Shown in pieces: positions 63,751 through 64,000 of a stretch of DNA of 64,000 bases. A program made the position numbers and the translations under genes. This DNA is from an uncultured Pseudomonadota bacterium (GTDB lineage: Bacteria > Pseudomonadota > Gammaproteobacteria > Steroidobacterales > Steroidobacteraceae), in the NCBI GenBank assembly GCA_903884235.1, contig CAISEB010000018.1:1-64000 (forward strand), in the 5' to 3' direction. The notes beneath the pieces were generated by a model. It saw nothing but the letters and a program-made list of their open reading frames with translations. It did not search any database and was not told the origin of the DNA. Each line of letters opens with the position of its first letter. The stretch's first letter is position 1.

Positions 63751-64000
63751 ATGCATACCGCTCAAATCGCCGATCAGCTCACCGAGCCGGCCCCGACGCC
63801 GCCGGTCAACCCAGCAGCGTTTGAATTCGTCCGCCAGCTCGCCGCCGATCTGTCGGGCCCGGCGATCGAGCTGCCGAGCTATCCGAAAGTAGCGCTGCGA
63901 GTCCAGAAGCTCCTCGCGGAGGAAAACGTCACCAGCGACCGCATCGTGCGGGTGCTCGGCGCCGAGCCGACCCTCGTTGGCCGGATCCTGACGCTGTGCA
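63751..64000 (+). CDS. HDOD-domain protein, 3' end outside window
   Basis: The first 83 codons of a gene that continues beyond the window. After about 20 residues (MHTAQIADQLTEPAPTPP) the sequence enters an HDOD domain: ELPSYPKVALRVQKLLAEEN and VRVLGAEPTLVGRILTL match its conserved first helices. HDOD proteins are signalling or regulatory modules often fused to GGDEF or other domains; the fusion partner, if any, is not visible. No strong ribosome-binding site is evident before the ATG at 63751. Confidence 0.7.
   Translation, partial: MHTAQIADQLTEPAPTPPVNPAAFEFVRQLAADLSGPAIELPSYPKVALRVQKLLAEENVTSDRIVRVLGAEPTLVGRILTLC

Noticed and set aside
1-64000. tRNA genes, rRNA genes and CRISPR arrays
   Set aside because: No cloverleaf-like T-arm sequences outside coding regions and no regularly spaced direct repeats were found by eye on either strand.

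Overview
The window is about 64 kb of high-GC bacterial chromosome. The mix of TonB-dependent receptors, lipoproteins with standard lipoboxes, Tat-type molybdenum hydroxylases, a SCO1/DUF2946 metal locus and an IS4-type transposase of the DUF4372 kind fits an environmental gammaproteobacterium, perhaps of the Xanthomonadales/Nevskiales/Steroidobacterales area. No rRNA, tRNA or conserved taxonomic marker is visible, so this placement is inference. I see no tRNA, rRNA, CRISPR array, phage or conjugation genes. The only mobile element is the IS at the left edge.

Layout. 1-1147: transposase of an IS4-like element (runs off the left edge), abutting the 3' remnant of a DUF2306 membrane protein. 1341-4818: two secreted hydrolases (amidase, S10 serine carboxypeptidase) closed by a strong hairpin. 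4947-10489: a probable copper/metal locus (TonB receptor, two DUF2946 proteins, a CACGCG-type outer-membrane protein, SCO1). 10750-13430: a two-subunit molybdenum hydroxylase. 14081-14632: a duplicated-DUF2892 membrane protein.

14896-22239 (minus strand) is the most unusual part: seven tightly packed, mostly overlapping genes. They encode a KAS III-like ketosynthase, an OleD-like NAD(P) reductase, a metallo-beta-lactamase-fold hydrolase, an F390-synthetase-like adenylating enzyme, an ATP-grasp ligase, a GNAT/FemAB-like acyltransferase and a Rieske oxygenase. A divergent XRE-type regulator lies across a 137-bp promoter region. It reads as a compact pathway for a fatty-acyl-derived small molecule. 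It shares the ketosynthase and reductase steps with ole (olefin / beta-lactone) pathways but lacks recognisable OleB and OleC.

23446-35531: a large Ig-like lipoprotein, a cupin, an unknown periplasmic protein, a HemL-like aminotransferase, a KdpDE two-component pair without kdpFABC, and an AcpA-type phosphoesterase. 36105-49148: a catabolic island with three YtcJ-like amidohydrolases, an M28 peptidase, a formyltransferase, a GNAT and a TonB receptor, plus a LysE exporter pseudogene carrying a frameshift and a premature stop. 49478-55851: SRAP/YedK, GH5 glycosidase and NHL-repeat lipoproteins, an FMN reductase, and a stress-type group (ferritin-like, DUF883, small lipoprotein). 56141-63667: periplasmic oxidation genes (PQQ-type sugar dehydrogenase, triheme cytochrome c, a second molybdenum hydroxylase, a divergent quinohemoprotein). 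The window ends inside an HDOD-domain gene.

Starts were chosen from Shine-Dalgarno spacing, ATGA overlaps and signal peptides. Several differ from the longest open frame because this GC-rich DNA keeps long spurious frames open on both strands.
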